Assembly: GCA_002633005.1 (NCBI GenBank)
Contig: NMRA01000002.1
Location: 2,860,175 to 2,924,174, forward strand
Direction: 5' to 3'
DNA: 64,000 nt
DNA from: Phoronis australis
Taxonomy: Eukaryota; Phoronida; Phoronidae
Positions 1 to 12,800 of this stretch are shown here, piece by piece. The translations under genes and the position numbers were made by a program. A model generated the notes under the pieces. It did not search any database. It saw only the letters and a list, made by a program, of their open reading frames with translations, and had not been told where the DNA came from. How positions within the stretch are numbered: position 1 is the first letter of the stretch; each line of letters begins with the position of its first letter.

Positions 1-943
1 AAATGCGTTTTCTCAATAAAAAATGTCGAGTTTGCGCCGTCAACGCATGGTTTCCCAATAAAAAGCTGGACTTGCGTATTCGGCGCACAAAGAGGGTTCC
101 CGACCATCAAAACATGCGCTTTCTCAATGTTAACGAATTTTGCATTAAACGTAACAGTAATGGATGTGGGAACGAGTTCAGTGAAGAAAGTAACGAACAA
201 TGACAAGAACATACTAATCATAGCATATATTTATGTTTGTTAGACGTATCCATGCATTGTCTGCTGGTTACAAACCGAAACGCAAGTTAACTCTGACACG
301 TTTATTTCCATCTGAAAGCTCAGTTTCAACATAAAAACTTTGATTGAACAATTACCCAAAACATATTAAAAAGACAATCATGATAATAAACCGAGTAGTT
401 TCTCATCGACTCGTGATCCCCATTTGTCGTCCTGGTAGTCGTCTGAATTGTTGAAGAAGCGCTGTCGTGCTACATGTTTAGGCCTATTGCAAACGATGGG
501 AATGCGTTGACTAGTACAGTGCTGCGCGGCTGAAGACACGATTAACTAACATATTGTATATATAAGGGCGTTGACTAGAAAGCAAATGCAATTTCAAATG
601 CTACCAACATCAAATTCACCCAACCGTTTTTTTTTTTACAATTAAAACTTTTCTCATCCACAGCCTTTGAAACGCCTGATATTAACTCAGTGATACACTG
701 GCGCGTCTTCATGCAACTGAGGTGACCTAACATATCTGAGTTCGCTTACGTTTTCAACCACAGTGAAAACTCTGACTTGTGAAATCTGTTTGTGGATGAA
801 ATGAAACTGATAATCGTTAGCATTTTCTGATAATCTGCGAGGAAGATAACAGGGCCATTTCTTCTGGTCGTCACCAGTTTAGCGCCGTCCACGGTCATCA
901 CCAATTTCGCGCAGCTCAGTCTCCCTCAGTTACTACTAATTTA
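1..943. repeat. Copy 1 of a 0.94-kb repeat (truncated by window start)
   Basis: This stretch matches 3351-4285 at a constant offset of 3350 at its start, with scattered substitutions and a few small indels (for example the T-run near 630 and a four-base ATTA difference near 3650). The match stops abruptly after ACTAATTTA. The second copy lies inside a TIR transposon, so this one is probably part of another copy of that element whose left half lies before the window. Short open frames here (3-203 and its twin at 3353-3553) are conserved only because the repeat is. No gene is supported. Confidence 0.9.
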
Positions 944-1754
944 ATTTTGTACTGGGGTACTTCATGATTTAGGTAGAGAATTGAATTGCGAATTCACAGT
1001 TCATAACATTCGAGTTTGCAACTTTAATCTAACAGTCATCAATTTTTCTCACTATCACTTTGTTCAGTATGGCAAATGATAGATCGCGTAAAACGAGCCA
1101 CAAAGCCGTGACATTCTATTTCTGCAGTCGAGACATTACAACTGCTTCATGACTTCTTTCATAACAGCCGGACTCTGACTGTAGTGAGGCATATGTCATT
1201 TTTTTTTTTTTTTAATAATTGCAGGCAGTCTGATACACGTTGTACCAGAAGTGCACAGGCCTCGCATGTGGGCCCATTGCACTGATCACCTGGAAATATT
1301 TTTATGCTTTATTAATATATGGTTAAAACCGAGCTGAGGAGCTAGAAACCTGGCTCAAGGGCTTAGCAGTGTCACCTGGTGGGACTCGAACTCACGATCT
1401 CGAGTAAAGAAAGCGGGCACTTCTCAACCAGGCCACACTGCATACGCCATGATTTATTCACTAACTCAGGCCCGCCTTACGTTACAAGTGAGATTGCTCA
1501 TTTCAGGTCAAAGTAAATGTCGTTCAGAATAATTTGGCTCTCCTCATTTATCTCATGAGAATGGTGAAGTCACTTATGGACAACAACTCTCTCTACTTGG
1601 AAAAATACGTAAGTTGTTNTTCCGAATCGATGAATGCGGTATATCTGTGAGAGTTAAATCGAATCCTATTCAGATCATAACTTTGAAGTGGAATAGTTCG
1701 GTGAGTACAACAGCAAGTCGGTTTTATGCTTAGGCGGACGACCATTGGGTTCCC
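944..1754. other. Non-coding stretch between repeats
   Basis: AT-rich sequence with a T-run near 1200, a tRNA-like unit at 1374-1436 (listed separately) and a single N at 1619. I see no exon with splice sites and no long open frame. Confidence 0.5.
1374..1436 (-). repeat. tRNA-derived SINE-like unit
   Basis: Read on the minus strand, the unit has a box-A-like TGGCCTGGTTGAGAAG and, about 30 bases on, a box-B-like GAGTTCGAGTCCC, the internal RNA polymerase III promoter arrangement of tRNA genes. A clean cloverleaf and acceptor stem are not apparent, so a SINE head or decayed tRNA is more likely than a working tRNA gene. Confidence 0.5.
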
Positions 1755-2779
1755 GAGTATACATGTGCTGCAATATAAAAAGATTCGTCTCATTGAGAGT
1801 CATTGAGACAAACATGGTGGTGTGTATTACATAGATTTTGGATCGATTTCTACAGAGGTATTGCTGTTTAAATGTGTTGTTATAGCATATCTATAACAGG
1901 CTCATCATGTTTGATGAAAACAATGGATTACACAGCTTAAAAGGTAAAGAGCAAAGACACCACATCAGCTCAGAAATAAATACATCTGAGCTAGGAGGAA
2001 ATTTCACATCAAATCACAACATCACATTGGTGGATTTGGGGGGGGGGCAAGGGGGCCTGGCCCGTGGCCCCTCTAAAACTCCCATATTTCATTTGGCAGT
2101 TTGAGGGTGCAAATATCTTACGGGTAAAATCCTGCGTAATACTCTGCCTTAAACCCCCCCTCCTATCTAAAAATCCTAGATCTTTCCCTGAATACTACTA
2201 CATGGGCAACACATCATTGCCTGACAGTGACAGGGGACTGGGGGAGGCTATAGATAGTCCCCTACTTTTTTTAGTGCTGGGTGCCACCCATGTACTATTA
2301 GATCGTATCATGGCAAAAAACATTAGAAAGTAGACAAAAGACCATTTGGGAAAACAAATCACTCTTAACATGAAGGATTTCATCATTTACGCAACAAAAA
2401 CTTTGTAACAACTTTATTTCGAGCGGTGATGAAGTTGCGATGCCATTGAACTTCAACGTAGCCGCTGGTGGCGCTGACATGCGGCGACTAAGTGAACTAA
2501 GGACTGCTGTTTGAAAAGTGCCAATGCGCAGCAGTTTGGCAGAATTTCTGAAAATTAAATAATTACCAATTACAAGAGTGATAAATTCCTCATCTAAAAA
2601 TCGGGGGGGCATATTGCGCAACTGGAAAAACATCAATCTCCCGACCGACCAAAATTAGGCCTTCCGGACGATCGAAAACTCGCCATGAAAACTTGGCCTT
2701 GACTTGGAGAAAACAACTCGATGAGATGCGCACGCATCTAAACTACATCCTGTCCAAATTTCATGTTTGTATTTGAGAG
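1755..2779. repeat. Outer repeat, left part of interrupted copy
   Basis: Matches 7535-8494 closely, with small indels. It includes a G-rich block at 2030-2060 (GGTGGATTTGGGGG followed by CCTGGCC) that resembles the ends of hAT-like miniature elements. The homology to the second copy is broken at 2780 by the TIR element and resumes at 7052. A minus-strand open frame (2636-2298) has a counterpart in the other copy (8448-8017), but shares only repeat identity. Both carry frame-disrupting differences, so I do not call a gene. Confidence 0.85.
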
Positions 2780-3050
2780 TACGGTAAAGTCGCGTGATTT
2801 TCGGACACTGAAAATTAATTCCAAGAGAAAAAAATCATTCTTGGACGAATCTCGCGAAATATCATTTTGTGGTGTCCGAATTTGGCGGACCTCCAAATTT
2901 GGGTTTCCGCTAGTGTCCGAATTTCGTGGGTGTACATTATTTCGATGAGCGGTCGTAGTATCAACAATGCTGGCTCGGTCATTTGATAGCAGTATAATTG
3001 CAGGTAAATGGGACTCAAATGGTCTGAGCGATTAATTTTTGAAAATCTGG

Positions 3051-3530
3051 CTTTCCCAATAAGAAATGTGCGTCGTCGACGCACAAAGACCGTTCCCAAC
3101 AAGTGTTGGTTCTTCTTTTCAAAGATGTGCTTTCTCAATATGAAATATTCGGCTTGCATTGCCGATGCTCAAAAACCGTTCTCGGCAAGAGACGGAATCT
3201 TTTCAAAACTGCGCTATCTCACTTGAAATATCGGCCGGGCTGCGTTGTGAAGAGTCTTCCTGGTGACAAATATGGGCTTTTCAATGAGTGGGTCTGGTTT
3301 GCGTTGTTGACGCACATGAAACGTTACAGACAACCGATTCTCTTTTGTAAAAATGCGTTTTCTCAATAAAAAATGTCGAGTTTGCGCTGTCAACGCATGG
3401 TTTCCCAATAAAAAGCTGGACTTGCGTATTCGGCGCACAAAGAGGGTTCCCGACCATCAAAACATGCGCTTTCTCAATTTTAACGAATTTTGCATTAAAC
3501 GTAACAGTAATGGATGTGGGAACGAGTTCA
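3051..3530. repeat. Degenerate ~65-80-bp tandem repeat array
   Basis: The word CTTTCYCAATA recurs in variant form near 3051, 3130, 3213, 3276, 3357, 3400 and 3468. Several copies are followed by TTGCG, GACGCACAAA and GTTCCCGAC-like words. This gives about six or seven diverged units, most 65-80 bases long, inside the left half of the TIR element. The periodicity keeps several frames on both strands open without indicating a protein. Confidence 0.7.
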
Positions 3531-4285
3531 GTGAAGAAAGTGACGAACAATGACAAGAACATAGCATATATTTATGTTTGTTAAACGTATCCATGCATTG
3601 TCTGCTGGTTACAAACCGAAACGCAAGTTAACTCTGACACGTTTATTTCCATATTATCTGAAAGCTCAGTTTCAACATAAAAACTTTGATTGAACAATTA
3701 CCCAAAACAGATTAAAAAGACAATCATGATAATAAAACGAGTAGTTTCTCATCTACTCGTGATCCCCATTTGTCGTCCTGGTAGTCGTCTGAATTGTTGA
3801 AGAAGCGCTGTCGTTCTACATGTTTAGGCCTACTGCAAACGATGGGAATGCGTCGACTAGTACAGTGCTGCGCGGCTGAAGACACGATTAACTAACATAT
3901 TGTATATATAAGGGCGTTGACTAGAAAGCAAATGCAATTTCAAATGCTACCAACATCAAATTCACCCAACCGTTTTTTTACAATTAAAACCTTTCTCATC
4001 CACAGCCTTTGAAACGCCCGATATTAACTCAGTGATACACTGGCGCGTCTTCATGCAACTGAGGTGACCTAACACATCTGGGTTCGCTTACGTTTTCAAC
4101 CACAGTGAAAACTCTGACTTGTGAAATCTGTTTGTGGATGAAATGAAACTGATAATCGTTAGCATTTTCTGATAATCTGCGAGGAAGATAACAGGGCCGT
4201 TTCTTCTGGTCGTCACCAGTTTAGCGCCGTCCACGGTCATCACCAATTTCGCGCAGCTCAGTCTCCCTCAGTCACTACTAATTTA
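3351..4285. repeat. Copy 2 of the 0.94-kb repeat
   Basis: Second copy of the sequence at 1-943, lying wholly inside the TIR element at 2782-7049. After 4285 the two copies diverge completely: this one continues into a C-rich segment, the other into AATTTTGTACTGGGG. Confidence 0.9.
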
Positions 4286-7024
4286 CGCCGCCACCCCTCC
4301 CCCCCCCTCGGCCTCCTGCTGCACACCAATGTCGATTTTGTGCCACTAATTCTAAGGGAGTCTGCTTGGTGCAACCCCCTGCCAAGACCGTTGTTGCGCA
4401 CGTTGATACAATAGGCTACTGGGCAGATCACGACTGTTAGGAGAATCGACTAGTGACGACCTGAAAAGAAAAACGAAAGCACTCAATTTGGGACAGGTGA
4501 ACTCATGAAGGACGTAAACCAGGCAATTCAAGAACCGGTCTACTATTTATATGCTTAATTTTCTTTCTTGATAAACATTTAACCAATTACAATTCATCTA
4601 TGTCGACCCTTTTCATTTCATTGCGTCATATATTTGCTACAGTCTGGTAACATTTAAAGTATGAACAGTCGCGAGTTTACTGAAGTCTCATTATAAGTAC
4701 AGAAATGTTGTTGAAGAATAACAGTGACTATCTGAAGACAGGAATACATAACAAAATAAAATATAGAAGCACCAAACAAAAATCAAAACGACACTTACCT
4801 GTTGCAATAACGCCTTAAATGCGAACGTACTGACCGACTTGCATGAACGGAATGTTAGTTGAACATGTTAGTAGAACAAAACTGTCTCAATGAAATTTTC
4901 ATGGTTTACAGGTTTAAGAAGATCCACCGTAGATTTCCGTATATAAGTCCAGGAGAATATATGGCCAATTTGCGTATCTTAAATTTTTCCCTAAAATATA
5001 CCTGGGATGCATATCTGAGAATAAAAATGCATGCTTGAAATCTAAAAATAATGCTATTCCCACTAGGATATAATTAGGGTGAGCTACAGTATTTATACTG
5101 TGTTCGTGTATTCGGCATTGCTGAGTATAGGCCCTGGTGTATTTTTACATAAGACGTTTGGTTTCCCCAACTTATATACGGAAATCGCTGGTAATACTTC
5201 CCAAAATTATTTACCCTTGCTGCAAGTAAGGCATCACCTCGGGTAAAAATAGAACAATAATAATTAGCAATGTAACAGTCAACACAATTAAACACACTTA
5301 CAGCTGAAATGCCTCTAAAACTATATTAAGTAATACAAAAAACATGGTCTGTAGTTTAAGATCACGTTTCTTTTTTGTCTCAAAACTATCAACTGAAGGC
5401 GGTAACATGGACAAGAAGGCAAGGTCCTGTGGAAAGTAGATATCGAACTCCGGGTCGGAAACACTTATCAGGTTCCAAGCCCGTTGCATCGGACTCCAGG
5501 TCCTGTATTCTTGTTAGCCTACCCCTAGGACCACAAGAAGCAACGACTACCAAATCTGATTCAACTGACTTGTCATTTTTCGAAATGATTGGTGGAGGAT
5601 TTTCTTAGCCGCCGCAGACAGAGAGTGCCACAGGGTCCCGGTGTCCTTGTCGGGATTCATCTTAATCTCGGGACACCATGGAGTTCAGGGTGTTGTACCT
5701 CAGACGGTACAGGGTGTGAATTAACAAGACCACAAGTACACAGACCAGTGGATGAGCAAGCAAAATTGGGTCGCCGCAAGTTAAATCTTTTTTAGGTTTA
5801 CATCTGGGGTAAAGCTCGTAACGCTAGAACTTCGCTAAAAAGCAAGAATTCATGAAATTACCTGATGTATTGGGTTTTTGAATTGAAAGCGTGATTTTGG
5901 CTAGATTTTTGTATTTCCCAAGACAGCTACTGAACTCTACCCTAGTCTGCGACCAGGGGCGCAAGGGTGAGAATCTCACGAACACGCTAGACTGAAGACG
6001 TCGAGACGTTTGGTGAGGCATTGCAAACGAAGCACACGATCACACTATCTTCTTTAGTGAGATTCTTGCATCTGCGATGCTTATCAGAGAGCAACAGACA
6101 ATTTGTAAGGGTAATGAAACGTGGTTACGTAGATGTACATTAGTTTTTGATATGTGTTATAGCACACCGGCGCTTACACAACATAGGACAGGGATGCAAT
6201 GTCTCTGTAACAATTGCGTGTGCGCCGCGCCCCTTTCCGAGTGCTGGGCCTTGCACTATGTTTGATTTTTAACCAGCTTTACTTTGGCTCCGTCTCATTC
6301 GGCTTCTGCTGTTCACTATCTACACTACTTTGAACGCGCGATATCCTACGGACAGACTTAGCTGTGGCCTATTGTGTAATGGGGGCCTAAACAAAAAATA
6401 TTTCTCATCACGACAAGAATAAAATCCGGACACGTCGTCGGGAGATTTTAGACACTAACAAGGGCATTTGCAAAGGCCAGGACGTTTTAAAAATAAAAAC
6501 GTTTCGTAAACACGCAAGTTGATGTCAGGCGTGCAAGTTCAATGTCACAGTCGGAAGTCGAACAGCACGGCCAGAGCACATGTTACGCTACAACGAAAAG
6601 TTGCAGCCTTCGGTGTATTTCCTATTTGTATTTTCATCAGAAATTTCCGTCATGCGGAACTCGGCGATTCTTTTCATAGCTAAAGCGCCAAACACAAGCT
6701 AAACGCAAGACAATCGAGTAACGGTCGTGACATCGTCAAGACAAGGTAAAAATTACAAACCCGATATACCGATTCTCGGACTCAAGCCGTATACAGTAGT
6801 AATCATCCGTTGAACGCTTTAGTGACACGGGAGTTGTGTCGATCCCAAATTACCGTTTCTAAAAAATTTTCCTTGTCCGAAAGTCGCAGGACAAAAATCC
6901 GACGTTTATGGCATTGTCCGAAATTTGGGGATAGTTGAAAAACATTTTTTGACCTTGTACGAATTTCGTGGACTATGAAAAACTTATTTCGGAAATATTT
7001 ATTCTTGGTCGAAAATGGCGGGCC
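4286..7024. other. Interior of the TIR element, no gene seen
   Basis: Mixed AT-rich sequence with only short open frames on either strand (all under 80 codons, no recognisable motif). The last 200 bases contain repeated TCCGAAA words leading into the right TIR. Confidence 0.5.
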
Positions 7025-7051
7025 GTCCGAAAATCACGCGACTTTACCGTA

Positions 7052-7322
7052 TAGTGCTCTTTTGGATAGGAGGAACAAGAGGTACTTTTTCGAAAGTTGA
7101 TCGCATGGCGGAAAATCGTGCGCTAAAAAAAGCTTACAAAAATGATTTATCAGCGATAATTTGAGACAAAAAGATTACAAACTTACAAATAAAGACTAAG
7201 GTAACGATTTATAACACAACATTGTCCTATAGTTAACTTTAAAGTCTGAAATCGGGTAATTTACAGACGTGGGTTTTACACGGAGGCAGATATGGAGCAC
7301 CGTGACCTACTTTTTGATTGTC
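7052..7322. repeat. Outer repeat, right part of interrupted copy
   Basis: Matches 8497-8768: both run TTTTGGATAGGAGGAAC, then a long near-identical stretch ending GACCTACTTTTTGATTGTCC. It is the continuation of 1755-2779 across the inserted TIR element. Confidence 0.85.
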
Positions 7323-7534
7323 CTCCCTACTATTAGGGAGGACAACATTTTTAAAATCTTTTTACAATACCCATGTGTCATATATTTTTGAAAAGCCCTT
7401 GGTGTGAGAAATGAAATGGTGCAAAAATCAGAAAAATTGGATGAGCGGTTGACGAGAAAATGGCCGTTGAAACGCGATGATTATGCGTAAAATATCTGCC
7501 TTTTTACATAATTTCGTAAAAAATAACAGAATAT

Positions 7535-8773
7535 ACATGTGCTGCATATAAAAAGATTCGTCTCATTGAGACAAACATGATGGTGTGTATTACATAAATT
7601 TTGGATTGATTTCTACCGAGATATTGCTGTTTAAGTGTGTTGTTATAGCATATAGAACAGACTCATCATGTTTGATGAAAACAATGGATTACACAGCTTA
7701 AAAGGTAAAGAGCAAAGACACCACATCAGCTCAGAAATAAATACATCTGAGCTAAGAGGAAATCATCAAATCACAAGATCACATTGGTGAATTTGGGGGG
7801 GGCAAGGGGGCCTGGCCATATTTCATTTGCTAGTTCGAGGGTGCAAATATCTTACGGATAAAATTCTGCTTAATACTCTGCCCTGCCCCCCCCCTCCTAT
7901 ATAAAAATCCTGGATCTGCTGCGAATACTACTACATGGGCAACACATCATGGCTCGACAGTGACAGGGGGCTGGGGGAGGCTATATAGCTCAGTGTTGGG
8001 TGCCACCCATGTACTATTAGATCGTATCATGGCAAAAAACATCAGAAAGTAGACAAAAGACCATTTGGGAAAACAAATCACTCTTAACATGAAGGATTTC
8101 ATCATTTACGCAACAAAAACTTTGTAACAGCTTTATGTCGAACGGTGAAGTTGCGACGCCATTGAACTTCAACGTAGCCGCTGGTGGCGCTGACATGCGG
8201 CGACATAGTGAACTAACGACTGCTGTTTGAAAAGTGCCAATGCGCAGCAGTTTGACAGAATTTCTGAAAATGAAATAATTACCAATTAAAAGAGTGATAA
8301 ATTCCTTATCTAAAAATCGGTGGGCATATTGCGCAACTGGAAAAACATCAATCTCCTGACCGACCAAAATTAGGCCTTCCGGACGATCGAAAACTCGCCA
8401 CGAAAACTTGGCCTTGACTTGGAGAAAACAACTTGAGGAGATGTGCACGCATCTAAACTACATCCTGTCCAAATTTCATGTTTGTATTTGAAAATATAAT
8501 GCTGTTTTGGATAGGAGGAACGAGAGGCACTTTTTCGAAAGTTGATCACATGGTGGAAAATCGTGCTCTAAAAAAGCTTACAAAAAATGATTTATCAGCG
8601 ATAATTTGAGACAAAAAGATTACAAACTTACAAATAAAGACTAAGGTAATGATTTACAACACAAAATTGTCTTATAGTTTACTTTGAAGTCTGAAATCTG
8701 GTAATTTACTGCTGTGGGTTTTACACAGAGGCAGATATGGAGCACCGTGACCTACTTTTTGATTGTCCTACCT
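7535..8773. repeat. Outer repeat, uninterrupted copy with empty TA site
   Basis: Contiguous counterpart of 1755-2779 plus 7052-7322. At 8491-8500 the sequence reads AAAATATAAT, where the other copy has GAGAG, TA, the 4.27-kb element, TA, TAGTGC. It therefore preserves the pre-insertion state. The long minus-strand frame 8448-8017 is not preserved intact in the other copy. Confidence 0.85.
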
Positions 8774-9556
8774 ACCTATAGCCGTTTTCTAGCCACGCCG
8801 CACAGGCGTCCTCAGCTTCTGATCGTCCCCAATACACTATATGTAATACTACAAGGTATGACACTCCGGACTAGAAATTCCACGGGTACTTCAGTTCAGC
8901 CGTCCATAGCAAACATCATCATCCTCTTCCTCGACATGGGACCTTATTTCATTCTGTTTGAACATACCTGGTATATAGCATGTAAGTAAGGGTGTGGATT
9001 GTTGTCACTGGCTGATGCTTGCCTTTGGATTGAGGTCATTCGATGTCTGACCCAGTTCAAAGGTCAAGTAGCTGGTAATAACACGCATCAGATAGTGGCA
9101 TGATTGCGAACCTTGCCAGACTTCTGGCGCACCTAGATCTGAATTCAGGTGCATCTTTGAAAATATTTTATGGGGTAGCCAGTACTCCCCTTTGTGCTCA
9201 TATGGTGTATACTAGAGGTATGTTCTAACAAGTCAAAATAACCTCCCATGATCCTCAATATCTCAAGGTATCGGGCTGTTCCTCTTCACTTATCTACCTC
9301 GGCACTGGTTGGGTATAGTCGTCCCTGATTTAGAGAACCAGTTTGGTCATGTAAATAATGGAGCTGTTATTCAGTGATTGCCTGGTTGTCTAAACTAAGG
9401 ACCGCTGTATCCGAGCCGACCAGTGCCTCCGCCTAGACTTATTTTGGAAACTAGCTCAATCGTACAATGCGTTTTTCTACCTCCGCAAATGAGGAGCAGT
9501 GATTTCAGGATGTAAGAATTATGTAAAATCATTATTTAATCCTTATATTTTCACAG
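8774..9556. other. Sequence upstream of the first recognised NOC3L exon
   Basis: No exon is identified here. The missing first NOC3L exon, expected to encode only a few residues and end in phase 0, should lie upstream of 9557, but no ATG with a convincing phase-0 donor was found. A direct repeat with one-base spacing, AGTTCAAAGGTCA, lies near 9054-9066 and resembles a DR1 nuclear-receptor site; this is a weak, sequence-only resemblance. Confidence 0.35.
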
Positions 9557-9861
9557 AAACGCAAAAGTAAATCTAAAGGTGGTAAGCAAGCTAGCACATC
9601 TAAGCTAGCCAACAAGCGACTGACCAAGCTTGCAAAGCAGGGCAAACTGAAGAAGAAAGTAAAGAAATACCGTAGTGTCATCCAGCAATCAACGCTTGGG
9701 GTTAAGTATGAGCAAAACAGCCTCAACTATCGTCAGCCAGGTCACCATGGTAACAGGGAGGAGGGGGAAGAGCCTGTTGATAACAGTGTAGATGTCGATG
9801 ATCTGGACTACTTCGGCAGTGGCAATCAAGATGTTAGTTTTTTGGAGAATGTCGACGGAAG
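9557..9861 (+). CDS. NOC3L: NOC3L exon 2 (N-terminal basic region)
   Basis: Acceptor TTTTCACAG and donor AG|GTGCGT; phase 0 in, phase 2 out; 305 bases. It encodes a strongly basic start ([13 protein letters not shown] then repeated K-rich words ending [11 protein letters not shown]) and an acidic tail ([13 protein letters not shown]). The basic stretch suits nuclear or nucleolar import (inference). There is no initiator ATG in frame, so at least one upstream exon is required. Confidence 0.9.
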
Positions 9862-12800
9862 GTGCGTGGTAGTCATTGGTCAAGTCTACTGAGTCATCAT
9901 TGATTTTCAGTTGTAGTGATTTTTTAGCAGTTTCTTAAAATCTGAGGGCTCGTCGCTTAACATAACATCAACTCGCTCATTGCGACAAGAAAAATTTCCA
10001 GGTCGTTAAATGGGAGCATAGGTCACCAAATGTTGTTGACGAGAACCAAAAATGAAATGAATGAGTTGCCCGATGTTACAAAATGAGGAAATTACCCAGA
10101 CAGTATTTTTATCCTAGAACTGAAAATTAGGAGTGTTCTATATGTACTTGGAGATGCCAATTTCCTGCTGTCGGGCCCAATATTCTATGTACAAGCTCAC
10201 TTACTGAGGTAGGAAAAGACGATCGAGCCCTGGGTTTTTGCAGAAGTACTGAACAATTCAGACTGTAATATTTTGAGTTCGTGCTCATCCTGGGATCTTA
10301 CCAAGTGGCCAAACAAAATCTGTTAAGTCCGGTTGAAAGTGAGTTAATGACTCGTCGTGGCTCGTCACTAGAGCTGCAATCTCTTCTCACAACCTTCTGG
10401 TGATGCCTCAGTGGTCCATTATGTACAGAGTACCCACTGCATGTAGACCTAAATACATTGTGCATAAGTACAGTGGACTATGTAGAATGGTGTTAACAGC
10501 TTGATGTCTTCGTACATTAACAGTTCGTAATTCTCTGATGTTACAATGAAAGACTTGAAAGTTTTACAATACCTTTCGTTTGCTGAAAGTTATGTGTTTT
10601 TTGATGGCACTTAACAGTCGTTGTTTAACTCCAGTATACGTAAGACCGACCCCTATACACAATACAACTCAACAGGGATATACCCAGGTTTCAAAGCCCT
10701 GCTCGCCAGCTGGGCGAGTGAGCTAGAAAATCTACTCGCCCAGCCCGAAGTTCAGTCGCCCGGCCGTTTGCGTCTGTCACCACAAACTTGCTGCCAATGT
10801 CAATAAAAATCATTGTTTCGTGCGTTGCTGTCACCATCTATTAGGGCTAGTATCATTTTTAGAAAATGCAGAATTCCTACCAAGAAACTTTTGACGTGGA
10901 TGAATTCCCAGCAACGCAAGACGTAGCCTTGGCGCAAAGCTCCATACAATGTAGTAATGTACAGCCACGGCGCCGATGTGGATAAAAGACTGACCAGTAG
11001 TGTCATTAAAAAATTAAAAAGTACACTCTTCCTTGAGTACACTAAATTATTTACAGTTGTTGAAATAACAGGCGTGATACCATTATTCTGCTGCTAAATT
11101 TGCAGCACTCACTTTTGCCTCGGCTTCCGGCGCCATGTGTGTGTCACCCATTGGCCAGTTTCTTTGATCGCCGTTTCTTCAATCAACTGTCGTTCTTTCA
11201 CGAGGTTGCGTACACATCACAACGAATTGACGCAATTGATTTCTCTTCATTATAAAATTTTAATATTTTAATACCAGCAAACCAAACTTCAGAACAAATT
11301 TTGCTTGTCATTTTCTCCTGAGAGATGTCATGAACACGTAGGGAAATGGCGCGTGTGCGTGTCACCAGCGTACTGTTTTCAAAATGACGACATACATTTC
11401 TTTGTTACAAAAGGCGGAGAATGACCCAGAAAACAACATTTGTTAGATTGTTCTTCATTTAAACGACTGCAACGGGCAAGGTGAGTGGCGGTAGACTCCT
11501 AAATTTTGCATGCAACCCCTCGCCGGTCTTTAGTTCTGCATGTTGATACTAGTTCCACGGCGAGGTGGTGAGCAGAACTAACTGTACTGTATGCAATTTC
11601 GAGGACTGCCGGAGCTCAAGTTAGTGGAACTTAACTGTATTTTGACGGTAGTCTTCCAACAGCTAACTGGCTGGCTACACAGAATGATATGTCATTCAAC
11701 ACAGTAACTACGTTTTAATTAAATTTACACTTCGTCTTGTGTCTTGATGCCTTGTCTGTGTCCTTCTCTACCAATCAGATTCAAAAACTTCTCTTGTTTT
11801 CATAATAATCTATGTGATATTTTCTTTTTTTTTTCGACGCAGTTTGCTCATAAGGAGGACTGACTCCCTCTAAAAACGTCAAATGTTACACTCGACAAAT
11901 AAAAGTAAGAACGTGCAAGACAATAGCACGTGCACCTGCCATGCACAAATCAACGCCCTTATCACGATTCTACATCGGACTAGAGCAGTTTTCAATGGGT
12001 GGGAATAATACCGTACTCGTCCGGGTTATGGCCCATGCTCAGCTTACCGCCCACCTCCATTTTTTCATGATTGAGACTTCTTTAAAAGTGTCTGTGCTTC
12101 TGTGAATGCTCGTCGCACAACATTAGATTCCAAAACGTGGGCAACTCGCTTACCTTTCTGTGACACTCAGTTTTAGCGGAACCGGAACCTTGCCTTACTA
12201 TGACGGTAAAATACCCGTATTCTCATGCCCTTTACTGAAGGAGACACAATTGTTTCCTTTGGCTCGCGTGCGCAACTCGTGGCGGCAAGTACTCATCACT
12301 GAGAGAGAGCGCTTGTCGAATTTATTTCATTGTCGTGGAAGAACCAGCAAAGCGGTACTTGACAGGAATTTCACGTCCTTGGCCAACCTTTCTGTGATTC
12401 CCCGTGACAGTTCACAAAACATAACCACCCTGAGCACTGAAATAAGAAAAAGCAAGGTCTATTGTGACAAGCCAACTTGTCTCGCTGTTCCCCGTCTTGG
12501 CCCCGTCTTGGGTAAACGCACGTTTTTAATGACTTTCCTTCCTGACACCAAAATAGAAGCGCCTAACCTAAAGAAACAGCGCAAGAAATCAGCTTGTCAA
12601 AAAGCGCGAGTCAAACATTCTGTCCACATCCACATGGTCAAAAACTTATTTTTGAACTTTTGATTTGTCTGATGACTTTTTTACATGATGTGTTTTTGCT
12701 TCATTATTTTGGCAGCCGACCATTCACCCCTATTGCCTAATAGTAGTATCCACGATTGTTGAGCATGTGCTTTGAACAAGAGCGGTGTTGGCTTTGAACT

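Larger units (their letters stand above)
2782..7049. mobile_element. 4.27-kb non-autonomous TIR DNA transposon with TA target duplication
   Basis: Perfect 25-bp terminal inverted repeats, starting CGGTAAAGTCGCGTGATTTT, lie at 2782-2806 and inverted at 7025-7049. They are flanked by TA on both sides (2780-2781 and 7050-7051). The paralogous outer repeat at 7535-8773 has an uninterrupted TA at 8495-8496 at the same point, which defines the insertion precisely. Subterminal regions repeat TGTCCGAA-type words, as seen in pogo/Tigger-like elements. A TA duplication is typical of the Tc1/mariner/pogo superfamily (established knowledge); the family assignment is inference. The interior holds a degenerate tandem repeat and no transposase-length open frame, so the element would need a transposase supplied in trans. 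Confidence 0.85.

Noticed and set aside
3-3553. Small protein-coding genes in the 0.94-kb repeat (66-114 codons, both strands)
   Set aside because: Both strands are open because of tandem periodicity; the paired copies share frames only through near-identity.
5406-5425. First NOC3L exon at an ATG followed by Lys-rich codons (MDKKA) and AG|GTCCTG
   Set aside because: The donor leaves phase 2, whereas exon 2 needs phase 0; it also lies inside the TIR transposon.
8017-8448. 143-codon minus-strand gene in the outer repeat
   Set aside because: The other copy (2298-2636) carries frame-changing differences and a different N-terminus; no splice sites or motif.
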